NCBI GenBank assembly: GCA_030432695.1
Contig: JAUILN010000003.1
Span: 710,707 to 774,706 of the forward strand
DNA: 64,000 nucleotides
From: a bacterium
GTDB taxonomy: Bacteria > Planctomycetota > UBA1135 > UBA2386
Reading direction: 5' to 3'
The notes under the pieces are model-generated. The model was not told where the DNA came from. It was given only the letters and a program-made list of their open reading frames with translations, and did not search any database. The position numbers and the translations under genes were made by a program. Positions 11,478-19,460 of this stretch are shown here, one piece after another; within the stretch, counting starts at the first letter, position 1; each line of letters begins with the position of its first letter.

Positions 11478-12419
11478 ATGATCCGCCAGCACGTCAACTT
11501 CCTGCCCTCGGCCGCTGCCCTGTGTCTCGCGGCGCTCCTCCCGGCCCAGAACCCCTGCTACGCCGAGAACGACGGCCCGGCCTTCGGCGATGGCACCAGC
11601 ATGGGAGGGCCGGATCTCCTGCTCGGCGTCCGGTTCCAGCCGAACGTCACCGACGCGGTGCTCGGCATCCAGGTCTTCACCGGCGAGGGTCGCGGCGAGA
11701 ACAGCGTCGCACTCTGGACCCACGACTCCGCGTCGAACCAGCCCGGACAGCCGCTCGGCACCGGTCGCTTCGAGATGAGTCGCACCAATTCGTGGCAGGG
11801 GGCGTGCCTCGACCAGGCGGTGGTGATCACTTCGGGTCAGACCTATTGGATGGTCTGGGGGCCGCAGAACAGCTCGCAGGCGTCGGTCCTCGACGTCCAG
11901 CCCGGCAATGGTCAGGTGTACCGCGGCTCGTTCGATGGTGCTCGGAGCTGGAACGGCCCCTGGTCCGATCGACAGAACCACTGGAAGTTCCGCCTGCTCT
12001 GCCCGGCCAGCACGCTGCCGGGTTCATGGACCACGATGGCGGCCGGGTGCGCGGGCAGCACCGGCTCGGTCCCCTCGGTGCGCTGCGACAACGAACCGCG
12101 GATCAACGCCACGCTCGACGTCGGCCTGAGCGCAGCTGCGCCAGCGATCAGTGGTCTCCTGCTGATCGGGCAGCCGCTCGGCATGCCGCTCGATCTCGGC
12201 CTGGCCGGCGCGCCCGGCTGTGTGCTCCAGGGCAGCACCCTGTTCGGGCTGGTCACCAGTACCGATGCCGGTGGCGCAGCGCGCGTGCAGATCCCCATCC
12301 CCAACGATCCGCAGCTGCGTTGCGGCACGGTGACCGCGCAGGCTGCGTTCGTGGATCCCGGCAGCAATGCGCTGGGTGTGTCCCTTTCGAACGCCGCCGC
12401 GATCACGATCGGCGGCTGA
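11478..12419 (+). CDS. Small secreted protein with TIGG-type C-terminal domain
   Basis: A 313-aa protein with a signal peptide (MIRQHVNFLPSAAALCLAAL, cleavage near LPAQ). Residues ~35-175 form a jelly-roll-like domain (LLGVRFQP, a GIQVFTGEG strand, SVALWTHD, PLGTGRFEM, ITSGQTYWMVW). It resembles the middle domain of the two trypsin-like proteases at 15094-19189. Residues ~200-313 match the C-terminal module found across this window: PLGMPLDL, GAPGCVL, IPIPNDPQLRCG, VDPGSNALGVSLSN, ending TIGG. No catalytic motif is visible. It may be a small version of the protease accessory region lacking the enzyme. Convergent with the AAA gene. Confidence 0.8.
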   Translation: MIRQHVNFLPSAAALCLAALLPAQNPCYAENDGPAFGDGTSMGGPDLLLGVRFQPNVTDAVLGIQVFTGEGRGENSVALWTHDSASNQPGQPLGTGRFEMSRTNSWQGACLDQAVVITSGQTYWMVWGPQNSSQASVLDVQPGNGQVYRGSFDGARSWNGPWSDRQNHWKFRLLCPASTLPGSWTTMAAGCAGSTGSVPSVRCDNEPRINATLDVGLSAAAPAISGLLLIGQPLGMPLDLGLAGAPGCVLQGSTLFGLVTSTDAGGAARVQIPIPNDPQLRCGTVTAQAAFVDPGSNALGVSLSNAAAITIGG

Positions 12420-12476
12420 CCGGCTCGCGGCGCGGCCTCGATGCGCTGTCGCTGCCGGTCGGGAGATCCACGGCGA

Positions 12477-13181
12477 TCAGTTCGACGGAAGCCGCTGCGT
12501 CGCGCCGGGGTCCGTGCTGGAACCGTTGCCGTTCGCGCCGCCGGACCGCGGAGCGCCTCCAGTCTTGACCTCGCTCGGCCGCGCGTTGTCCCGCACCACC
12601 TGCTCGAATCCAGCCAGCGTCAGCACCCGCTGCACACAGCGCACCCGCTCCTGCATCGACAGCGATTCGACCGGCACGTAGGGCACGTCGAACAGCTCGA
12701 GCATCAGCTTCACCATGCCGTCGATGCGGACGACTTCCTCCCACTCGAGGCCGGCGCGCACGCCGTCGGCGACCACCAGTTCCTTGTGGGGGCGGAGGAA
12801 GAAAACTACGCCCCTGCGCACCGACTGCATGTAGTCGCCCAGCCGCGGATCACGGAACACGTCGGCCAGGATCGTCGAGTGGTGCGCGGCGTAGGCGAGA
12901 TTGCAGAACGCGCGGTCGGAGACGAACGGGCCGTCGATGCGGCGCTCGGCCTCGATCTGGCGGACGAAGACCTCCTTCTGGTAGGCGTTGACCAGGTCGA
13001 GGTCGGTGCGGAGCGCGTCGAGCCGGGCCTCCATCTCGGCCAGCACGGTGCGCGCGACCTCGGCGATCATCGGGACGCCGAAGTGGTCGCGGACCCACCG
13101 TGCCAGCGTGGTCTTGCCGGTGGCGTGGGAGCCGACCAGGTAGATGCGGGGCTGGCGGGAGCTGATCTGGGTCGTCCGCAT
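12477..13181 (-). CDS. AAA-type NTPase/kinase-like (AAA_28)
   Basis: A 234-aa protein. The P-loop GSHATGKTT (residues 17-25) sits right at the N-terminus after a beta-strand (RIYLV). The arrangement resembles the AAA_28/NadR-type kinase-like family: a Walker-A strand, a helix, a mid-domain FVSDRAFCNLAYAAHHS with the lid-like arginine, and a strand VVFFLRPHKEL. The C-terminal ~35 residues are Gly/Ser/Asn-rich and probably disordered. It is likely cytoplasmic and binds ATP; small-molecule phosphorylation is possible but unproven. The start is supported by TAGTCT 7 nt upstream. Confidence 0.8.
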   Translation of the reverse strand: MRTTQISSRQPRIYLVGSHATGKTTLARWVRDHFGVPMIAEVARTVLAEMEARLDALRTDLDLVNAYQKEVFVRQIEAERRIDGPFVSDRAFCNLAYAAHHSTILADVFRDPRLGDYMQSVRRGVVFFLRPHKELVVADGVRAGLEWEEVVRIDGMVKLMLELFDVPYVPVESLSMQERVRCVQRVLTLAGFEQVVRDNARPSEVKTGGAPRSGGANGNGSSTDPGATQRLPSN

Positions 13182-13188
13182 GGCGCTC

Positions 13189-13194
13189 AGACTA
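13189..13194 (-). promoter_or_regulatory. -10-like hexamer, leaderless start of AAA gene
   Basis: On the minus strand TAGTCT is followed by 7 nt (GAGCGCC) and ATG at 13181. No SD is present. Confidence 0.5.
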
Positions 13195-13326
13195 GCCCTT
13201 GGGGCTCAGGCAGAGGCGGCCCTACCGCATGTTGTGGAGGTGTGTGGATATGTGGAGAGGCGGCGGCGCGTGGCCGAGAGCCCCCGGGGCAGCATCGCCG
13301 GCCTTGGGGTCGGTCGTCCTGCCGGA

Positions 13327-13332
13327 TACCTT
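13327..13332 (+). promoter_or_regulatory. -10-like hexamer before SGNH gene
   Basis: TACCTT lies 8 nt before ATG 13341. The frame is open far upstream, so this element and the signal anchor are the main grounds for choosing this start. Confidence 0.45.
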
Positions 13333-13340
13333 CGCCAGGA

Positions 13341-14513
13341 ATGGTCCGGACCAAGCGCCGCCGCAGAACGTTCGCCCTGGTTGCCATGCTCTTGGCGCTG
13401 CTCGCCGCGGATCAACTCCTCCTGCACGTGGTGCTCTCGGGTGGGACCGTCGCCGGTCGTCGGGTGGCGCCCTTCGATCCGCCGCTGTTCGCGCCGGTCC
13501 AGTTCGAGTTCCGTGACCGGCTGGCGGCCGCGGTGGAGAGTGGTCGTGATCCGGGGTTCTTCCTCGCCCACGATGCCGAACTCGGCTGGGTTCCGCGGAA
13601 CGGGGGGCCGCGGCCGGCGCCCGGGCGGGAGGGGAGGTCTGGCGAGCAGCGGCGGGTGGTCGCGGTGGGGTGCTCCTTCACCTACGGCGAGGAGGTCGAG
13701 GACCACGAGACCTGGGCGGTTCACCTCGAGGCGTTGCGGCCCGACCTCGAGGTCGTGAACCTGGGGGTCAGCGCGTACGGCGTCGACCAGGCATGGCTCC
13801 GTCTGCAACGGGAAGGTCTGCCGCTGCAGCCGGCCGAGGTCTGGCTCGGGGTCGTTCCGGAGACCCTGCCGAGGTTGGAGTCGATGTATCGCCCCGCGCA
13901 CCGGCACTGGACCAACCTCTGCTGGTTCAAGCCACGTTTCGCGATGCGGCCCGACGGGACGCTCGAGCTCGTTCCCAGCCCCGCGACGACTCCGTCGGAC
14001 ACACTGCGCCTGCTGCGCGATCAGGAGTCGTTCGTCGCCGCGGTCGGTGTCCACGACCGCTGGGTCGCCCGCTCCCCGGTCGCCTACGCTCCCGAGGGTT
14101 CGCGGTTCGCGCATCACTCCGGACTGGGGCGCATCCTGGTGACGGTCCTCGAAGCGGCCTCGCGGCCAGCGGCCGTCGATCTCTGGTACCAGCCCGAGGA
14201 CTCCGCCGCCCGGCTGTTCCTGGCGCTCGCGGAGACGATCGCCCAGCAGGTCGCCTCATCCGGGGCGCACTTCCGGATCCTGGTGCTGCCCGGGCGTGGC
14301 GATCTCCAGCGACTTCACGACGCCTCCGCGGGCGAGGGTGCCGGACTGACGGTCGAACTGCAGCAGCGCGGGGTCGACGTGGTCGACCTGACTCCGGTGC
14401 TCCTGGAGGTCGACGCCGGCTCCGACCCGAGCTTGTGGATGTCCGGCGGTCACTACTCGTCTGCCGGCAATCGACTCGTGGCCGAGGCGTTGGCTCGGCC
14501 GCGCGGACGGTGA
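13341..14513 (+). CDS. Membrane-anchored SGNH/GDSL-hydrolase-like protein
   Basis: A 390-aa protein. An N-terminal basic stretch and membrane anchor (VRTKRRRRTFALVAMLLALL, continuing to ~residue 32) precede an extracytoplasmic domain. Block I of the SGNH family is visible as VAVGCSFTYGEEV (Ser112 as nucleophile candidate). A late GGHYSSAGNRLVAEAL supplies the catalytic His of the DxxH-type block. The region between (LGVSAYGVDQAWLRLQREG) matches the helix-turn after block II. Relatives include AlgX/acyl-transfer SGNH proteins and carbohydrate esterases. It is placed between an NTPase and a lipoprotein gene with no clear pathway. The longer upstream frame overlaps the AAA gene antisense and is rejected. 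Confidence 0.78.
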   Translation: MVRTKRRRRTFALVAMLLALLAADQLLLHVVLSGGTVAGRRVAPFDPPLFAPVQFEFRDRLAAAVESGRDPGFFLAHDAELGWVPRNGGPRPAPGREGRSGEQRRVVAVGCSFTYGEEVEDHETWAVHLEALRPDLEVVNLGVSAYGVDQAWLRLQREGLPLQPAEVWLGVVPETLPRLESMYRPAHRHWTNLCWFKPRFAMRPDGTLELVPSPATTPSDTLRLLRDQESFVAAVGVHDRWVARSPVAYAPEGSRFAHHSGLGRILVTVLEAASRPAAVDLWYQPEDSAARLFLALAETIAQQVASSGAHFRILVLPGRGDLQRLHDASAGEGAGLTVELQQRGVDVVDLTPVLLEVDAGSDPSLWMSGGHYSSAGNRLVAEALARPRGR

Positions 14514-14537
14514 TCCCGGCTCCGCCAGTCTGCGGAA

Positions 14538-14963
14538 TCAGCGGCCCACGAACACCAGCCCGTTCTGGTCGGCGATCGCGTCGATCGCGTCGTCGCGGAA
14601 GAACACCTCGCCGCGGGCGACCTCGGAGTCGAGGGCGGCGAAGCCCAGGCGGAACGCTCGGAACCCGACCGCCCAGCCATAGCGGATGTCCCGCATCCGA
14701 CCGATGCCGCCCCGCGCGCCGTACCACGCCGTCCGCGGTTCGCGCAACTTGACCTGGAACACCCCCTGGTCGGCGTAGTGCGAGGTCAGGAACTCGCGCG
14801 CCTTCTGTTCCCAGTCGTATGGCGAAGGCCCGTAGTCGGCATCGGCGAGTTCCGCAGCTGTCGGGGGCGGGAGCGTGGTGTCCACGCCGGAGCAGGCGGC
14901 GAGGAGCGCGCCGGCGGCGAGCAGCGCCCGCGCGGGGATCGTCTTCGGGAGCATCGGAGGCAT
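14538..14963 (-). CDS. Small lipoprotein, unknown function
   Basis: A 141-aa protein with a lipoprotein signal: hydrophobic stretch ARALLAAGALLAAC, lipobox LAAC, Cys at residue 24. The mature part has no recognised domain; it is alpha/beta with a central aromatic cluster (TAWYGARGG, RYGWAVGFRAFRLGF). An alternative start three codons in (14954) would also keep the signal. It is convergent with the SGNH gene (24 bp apart) and lies downstream of protease 1 on the same strand. Confidence 0.65.
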   Translation of the reverse strand: MPPMLPKTIPARALLAAGALLAACSGVDTTLPPPTAAELADADYGPSPYDWEQKAREFLTSHYADQGVFQVKLREPRTAWYGARGGIGRMRDIRYGWAVGFRAFRLGFAALDSEVARGEVFFRDDAIDAIADQNGLVFVGR

Positions 14964-15093
14964 CGACGACCGCGAGCATGCCAGATCTTCCCGGCATGTC
15001 GGTGGATCCTCCCGCGAATCCGGATCCTCCGTCGCTCGCCACGCCTGTGGCCCGGCTGAGCCCGGGGCGCGGCGAGCGCCGATCTGGATCGGC

Positions 15094-17049
15094 TCAGCCG
15101 CCGATCGTGGTCTCGACCGCGTTGGAGAGCGCGATGCCGAGCGTGTTGGCGGCGGGATCGATCACCACGTACTGGTGGTAGAGATGGAAGCCCACCAGGT
15201 TGGCGTCGTTCGGGACCGGGATCTGAATGCTCGCGGTGCCCTGGGCGTCGGTCGGCGTCGCGACGTCGATGTCCAGGCTGGCCAGGATCGAGCAGCCGGC
15301 GGCACCGAAGCCGTCGAGCGCGAACGGCAGCGGGCCGAGCGCCGAGACCGTGTTCGACACGCCGGTGAACGCCACCGCCGTGGTGTTCGGGGCCGCGAAT
15401 CTCAGGTTCAGGTCCATCGTCTGGCCGATCTCCGGGGCGCCGGCACCGGCCATCCCCGGGACCGCGCCACCGCTGCCGCCGCCGACGCAGATGGCCCGCG
15501 CAGCCGGCGTCGTCACGACGCCCGAGGCTGCCCAGGATTGGCCGGGTCGCCGCCAGTAGGCGGTGGCCGGGGTGCCGGAGTTCAGGTCGGAGAGGACCGT
15601 GGGGCTGCCGGTGTTGTCGACCGCGACGTAGAACGTGCCGGCCGGCACGTTGATCGGGTTGGCGAACGTGACGCCGTACCAGCCGGCGGAGCCGCCGACC
15701 GTGAGAGTTCCGGTGGCCGCGGCGTTCGAGCTCGGAACGCCGCCGGCATCCAGGAACAGCGACACCGGAACGTTCACCTGGCCGCCACTGGTCGACCGCG
15801 CGTAGACCTCGAAGCCGGCCAGCTGCAGCGGGGAGTTCGAGGCGATCGGATAGGCATACTCGTTGCCGGTGGTGGCGCCACTCAGCGAGCCGCCGTTGGC
15901 GTTGATGCCTGCGCACTGGCCGCCCGTCGAACCGCTGCCTGCGCAGCCGATGCCGTAGGTCTGGAACGAGCCCGGCGTGATGCCGGCATTGCGGATCGCC
16001 TGCTGCAGGTCGCTGCGGTCGATGCGTGTGCCATGGTTGCCGCCGGTGTCACAGCCGGCGTGGGTATGGATGCCGATCGCGTGGCCGGTGTTCTCGTGGA
16101 TCACGGGCGAGCCGGAGTTGCCGCCGGTGGTGTCCGGGATGTAGCGGAGGAAGTCCGGCCCGATCTGGGTCAGCGCATCGAAGTGGGTCTTCTGGACCTG
16201 CTGCCAGGTCGGCGAGACCGGCGACGAGACCGTGCCGTAGCCGGTGATCCGGATGTTCTGACCGGCGGTGCTGCCCGGCACGGTGCCGAGGGTGTACCAC
16301 ACGCCGCCATTGGCCTCGGTCGGCAGCAGGTTGGTGTTGCTGTTGCGGCCCATGCGAGCAACCTGCCAGTCCGCGCCGATGCCGCCGTTCAGGCCGGCCA
16401 GCGTGGTGTAGGGGTACTGGTCGTTCGGTGCCGAGCGGACCAGTCCGCCGCCGTTCGTCGACAGCGGCACGTTCAGCTCCAGGATGCGGGAGCCGCTGGT
16501 CGTGCAGTGACCGGCCGTCAGCATCAGGTCGGCGCCGGCGAGCCAGCCGGTGCAGCCGAGCGTCAGGCGTCCCTGGCGAGGGTCGGTGCTCAGGATCCGG
16601 TCGTCGGCGCCACACAGCGACTCGGTGCCGGCGGCGGGCTCCAGGCCCTGCACGATCTCCGCCACCGCGACACGGTTGCTGCGGGTGTTCGGGCCGGCAA
16701 CGAGTTCGAGGAGCACTTCCTCGCCGTTGAAGAACGCCGAGTAGCCGCCCCACTCGGCGAGCGAGACACCCGTGTGGCGCTGGACCGCGGCGTCGCGGGT
16801 CGCGGTCATCCGCAGGAACGAGCCGGTGGGCAGGTTGACCTGCTCCGCGAACGCGAGCTGCATCCAGGGCGCGGACTCGAGGGTGATCCGCTCCGAGAAG
16901 ACCACCCGTGCCTGGCTCGAGCCGTTGTGGAGGTAGCCGGAGTCGACCGTGGAGGGGAGCCGGATCTGAGGCGGGGTGGAGATGTGCTGGGCGGGGAGAA
17001 CGGCCGACGCGACGAGGCCGAGCAGACCGACGGAGAGTGCGCTGCGCAT
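15094..17049 (-). CDS. Secreted trypsin-like serine protease 1 with TIGG C-terminal domain
   Basis: A 651-aa protein starting at the signal peptide (MRSALSVGLLGLVASAVLPA, cleavage near AQ). Residues ~25-140 form a family-specific N-terminal domain. The S1-type protease spans ~145-345, with TAGHC (His181), GADW (Asp227) and TTGGNSGSP (Ser312); the triad is intact. Residues ~380-510 form a jelly-roll-like domain (FEVYARS, VSLFLDAGG, AGWYGVTF, VPAGTFYVAVD). The C-terminal ~120 residues are the shared module (GAAGCSIL, IPVPNDANLVG, IDPAANTLGIALSN, TIGG). Probably exported and retained on the surface. It is a tandem paralog of the next gene; expression may be shared. Confidence 0.9.
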   Translation of the reverse strand: MRSALSVGLLGLVASAVLPAQHISTPPQIRLPSTVDSGYLHNGSSQARVVFSERITLESAPWMQLAFAEQVNLPTGSFLRMTATRDAAVQRHTGVSLAEWGGYSAFFNGEEVLLELVAGPNTRSNRVAVAEIVQGLEPAAGTESLCGADDRILSTDPRQGRLTLGCTGWLAGADLMLTAGHCTTSGSRILELNVPLSTNGGGLVRSAPNDQYPYTTLAGLNGGIGADWQVARMGRNSNTNLLPTEANGGVWYTLGTVPGSTAGQNIRITGYGTVSSPVSPTWQQVQKTHFDALTQIGPDFLRYIPDTTGGNSGSPVIHENTGHAIGIHTHAGCDTGGNHGTRIDRSDLQQAIRNAGITPGSFQTYGIGCAGSGSTGGQCAGINANGGSLSGATTGNEYAYPIASNSPLQLAGFEVYARSTSGGQVNVPVSLFLDAGGVPSSNAAATGTLTVGGSAGWYGVTFANPINVPAGTFYVAVDNTGSPTVLSDLNSGTPATAYWRRPGQSWAASGVVTTPAARAICVGGGSGGAVPGMAGAGAPEIGQTMDLNLRFAAPNTTAVAFTGVSNTVSALGPLPFALDGFGAAGCSILASLDIDVATPTDAQGTASIQIPVPNDANLVGFHLYHQYVVIDPAANTLGIALSNAVETTIGG

Positions 17050-17159
17050 GGTGGAACGTGACAGGGAGAAAAGGGACAAGCCTCCCCATTGTGTTACCAC
17101 GCGCCGCCGGCGCGACCCCCCTGCAGCGATCTCCTGGAAGTTCCGAGATCGCCACGGTG

Positions 17160-17239
17160 TGGGGACTTCGTCTCGCCGAAAAAACCGGGGTTCGTGCCGG
17201 GCTCGCCGTCGCACCGAGGCTGCGCCCCGTGCGGCTCGG
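17160..17239 (-). other. Spacer between tandem proteases with T-run
   Basis: Downstream of protease 2 on the minus strand, a GC-rich segment with a short CCGG/CCGG stem is followed by six Ts (near 17180-17185). This could be a weak intrinsic terminator. The stem is too short to call one firmly. Confidence 0.3.
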
Positions 17240-19189
17240 TCAGCCGCCGATCGTCATCTCGAGCCCGTTGCTGAAGGCGAGGCCGAGCTGGTTGGCGCCT
17301 GGGTCGACCACCGCGTACTGGTGGTAGAAGCTGATCCCTACCAGGTTCGGGTCCATCGGCATCGGCAGGTTCAAACTGCCGTTGCCCTGGGCGTCGATGG
17401 TCGTGGCGATGCCCACGTCGGGACTCGACAGGATCTCGCAGCCGGGCGCGCCGAGGAAGAACAGCGGGAACGGCAGGAGGCCGAGGGCCCAGGTGGTGTC
17501 GGAGATGCCGAAGAACACCACCGCCGCGGTGCTCGGCTTCGCGAACGCGACTGCCAGCCCCATGTTCTGCCCGGTCTCCGGAAGACCCGTTCCGGTCAGG
17601 ACCGGGATCGCGCCCGCGCCGCCAGCGCAGATCGCCCGCGCCGCGGGGATCGACACCAGGCCGGACACTGCCCAGCGACCGAACGGCGCCCGGTAGAAAG
17701 ACGTCACCGCGGTGCCCTGGGTCAAGGCCGAAAGGCGGGTCTGGGCGCCGGTGTGGTCGGCACCGATGTAGAACGTCCCGGCCGGGATGGTCACGGGACT
17801 CTGTAGCGTGGCCCGGTACCAGCCCGCGGTGCCGCCGACCGACATCGTCGCGGTGGCGATCGGCGTCGAACTCGGTTGGCCGCCGGCGTCCAGGTAGATG
17901 CCGATCGGGAGACCGATGTTGCCGCCGGTGGTGGAGGACGAGTAGAGCTCGACCGCATCGAGCTGGATCGCGGACGCCAGCGTGATCGGGTAGCCGAACT
18001 CGTTGTTGGTGCTCGTGAAGCCGTTCAGCGTGCCGCCACTCGGGTTGGTGCCCGCACACATGCCGCCGGACACCCCGGTGCCGGCGCAGCCGGTGCCGTA
18101 GGCGCGGTACGTTCCGGGCGTGATGGTGGCGTTGCGGATCGCCAGCTGGATGTCCGCGCGGTCGAGGCGGGTGCCGTGGTTGCCGCCGGTGGAGCAGCCG
18201 CCGTGGGTGTGGATCGCGACGACGGTGTTGGTCGCGATCTGCTCGACCGGCGACCCCGAATTGCCACCCGTGGTGTCGATGTTGTAGATCAGGTGGTCGG
18301 ACTGCACCGAGACCACCGGACCTGCGTGGGTCTTCTGCACCTGGTTCCAGGTCCCCGACACCGGGCTCGACGTGGTGCCGTAGCCGGTGATGCGCATCGA
18401 GCCGTTGTTCGGCGCTCCACCGAGGGCATACCACTGATTGCCGTTGGCCTGGGCCGGCAGCATGCCGGTGTTGCTGTTGGCGCCCATGCGCGCGAGCAGC
18501 CAGTCCGAGCCGATGCCGCTATTGAGCGATGCCAGCACGGTGTACGGGTATTGGTCGTTGACCGCCGCGCGCCGCACGCTGCCGTTGGCGTTCGACAGCG
18601 GCACGTTCATCTCGAGGATCAGCGGCTGGCCGGACACCTGACAGTGGCCCGCGCTCAGCATGATGTCGTCGCCGGCGAGCCAGCCGGTACAGCCCAGGAA
18701 CAGGCGGCCCTGGCGCGGGTCGTTGCTCAATGTCCGGTCGTCGGTCGCGCCGCAGATGTCCTCGGCGGCGGGCCGTGGAGCGAGACCCTGGAACATTCCG
18801 GCGACCGTGACTCGATTGCCGCGGGTGTTCGGACCTGCGACCAGTTCCAGCAGGACTCCATCGCCATTGAACGCTGCGGAGAACCCTTGCCATTCGAGCA
18901 GGGTCAGGGCCGTGTGATGCTGCACGTCCCCGTCGCCGGCAGCGGTCATCCGCAGGAACGAGCCTTCCGGCAGGCTGACTCCGGCACCGAACTCCAACAA
19001 GACCCACGGTGCCTGCTCGGCCGCCACCTGCTGGCTGAACACCACGCGACTCTGCGCGGTGGAATTGTGCAGGAAGCCGGAGTCGAGGCTCGAGGCCACC
19101 CGCACATGGGGTGGCGTCGCGATGTGTTGTGCGGCGAGGGGAACGGAGAGCGCCAATACGAGGGCGCCGGCGAGGACTGCTTGCTGCAT
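17240..19189 (-). CDS. Secreted trypsin-like serine protease 2 with TIGG C-terminal domain
   Basis: A 649-aa paralog of protease 1 with the same order and similar length. Signal peptide MQQAVLAGALVLALSVPLAA; His182 (LSAGHC), Asp229 (GSDW), Ser311 (TTGGNSGSP), all present. The jelly-roll-like domain follows (VELYSSS, GIYLDAGG, AGWYRATL, IPAGTFYIGAD). The C-terminal module has GAPGCEIL, LPMPMDPNLVG, VDPGANQLGLAFSN and TIGG. Both copies keep a full triad, so the duplication has probably diversified substrate or timing. The frame runs upstream across the K+ channel gene in antiphase; the signal peptide decides the start. TACGTC lies 7 nt upstream. Confidence 0.9.
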   Translation of the reverse strand: MQQAVLAGALVLALSVPLAAQHIATPPHVRVASSLDSGFLHNSTAQSRVVFSQQVAAEQAPWVLLEFGAGVSLPEGSFLRMTAAGDGDVQHHTALTLLEWQGFSAAFNGDGVLLELVAGPNTRGNRVTVAGMFQGLAPRPAAEDICGATDDRTLSNDPRQGRLFLGCTGWLAGDDIMLSAGHCQVSGQPLILEMNVPLSNANGSVRRAAVNDQYPYTVLASLNSGIGSDWLLARMGANSNTGMLPAQANGNQWYALGGAPNNGSMRITGYGTTSSPVSGTWNQVQKTHAGPVVSVQSDHLIYNIDTTGGNSGSPVEQIATNTVVAIHTHGGCSTGGNHGTRLDRADIQLAIRNATITPGTYRAYGTGCAGTGVSGGMCAGTNPSGGTLNGFTSTNNEFGYPITLASAIQLDAVELYSSSTTGGNIGLPIGIYLDAGGQPSSTPIATATMSVGGTAGWYRATLQSPVTIPAGTFYIGADHTGAQTRLSALTQGTAVTSFYRAPFGRWAVSGLVSIPAARAICAGGAGAIPVLTGTGLPETGQNMGLAVAFAKPSTAAVVFFGISDTTWALGLLPFPLFFLGAPGCEILSSPDVGIATTIDAQGNGSLNLPMPMDPNLVGISFYHQYAVVDPGANQLGLAFSNGLEMTIGG

Positions 19190-19321
19190 GGCGATCGGAC
19201 GTAGCAGGGGACGAGGACGGGCAGACAGGACATCGTGCGCCGACGGGCTCGTTTTGCGAAGCCCGTCCGTCGCAGATCGATCCCCGCAGGTCGCGTTCGG
19301 CGCGCCGATCCTCAGCGCGCG

Positions 19322-19407
19322 GCCTCCTGCTGCCTCTGGATGGGCACGACTCGCTGCGCTCGCCATGCCCCGAGGCAGTCGGCCGCGCTGCCCGTGTTGT
19401 TGGGATC
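19322..19407 (+). repeat. Dispersed intergenic repeat, copy A
   Basis: This segment matches the reverse complement of 50161-50237. Shared blocks are GCCTCCTGC; GGGCAyGACTCGCTGCGC; and a 37-nt block starting CGAGGCAGTCGGC and ending TTGTTsGGATC, with 34 of 37 positions equal by eye. Both copies are intergenic and neither lies in a reading frame worth keeping. It is probably a non-autonomous mobile or REP-like sequence. Confidence 0.75.
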
Positions 19408-19460
19408 GACTCCTCCCGAGAATCAGCGCTGGGAGCGCAGATTCTCGGGAGGAGTCGATC
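19404..19460. terminator. Perfect 21-bp inverted repeat at K+ channel gene end
   Basis: GATCGACTCCTCCCGAGAATC (19404-19424, 21 bp) pairs perfectly with 19440-19460; an inner GCGCT/AGCGC stem continues after one mismatch. The right arm ends inside the TGA of the K+ channel gene (stop occupies 19459-19461). There is no T-run. It is either a strong hairpin terminator between the channel and protease 2 or the end of the adjacent dispersed repeat. Confidence 0.75.

Noticed and set aside
12441..13340. N-terminal extension of the SGNH protein frame
   Set aside because: It is antisense to the AAA gene, lacks homology, and would bury the membrane anchor; ATG 13341 has a -10-like element.
17160..17239. 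Strong intrinsic terminator after protease 2
   Set aside because: A six-T run is present, but the preceding stem is only about 4 bp.
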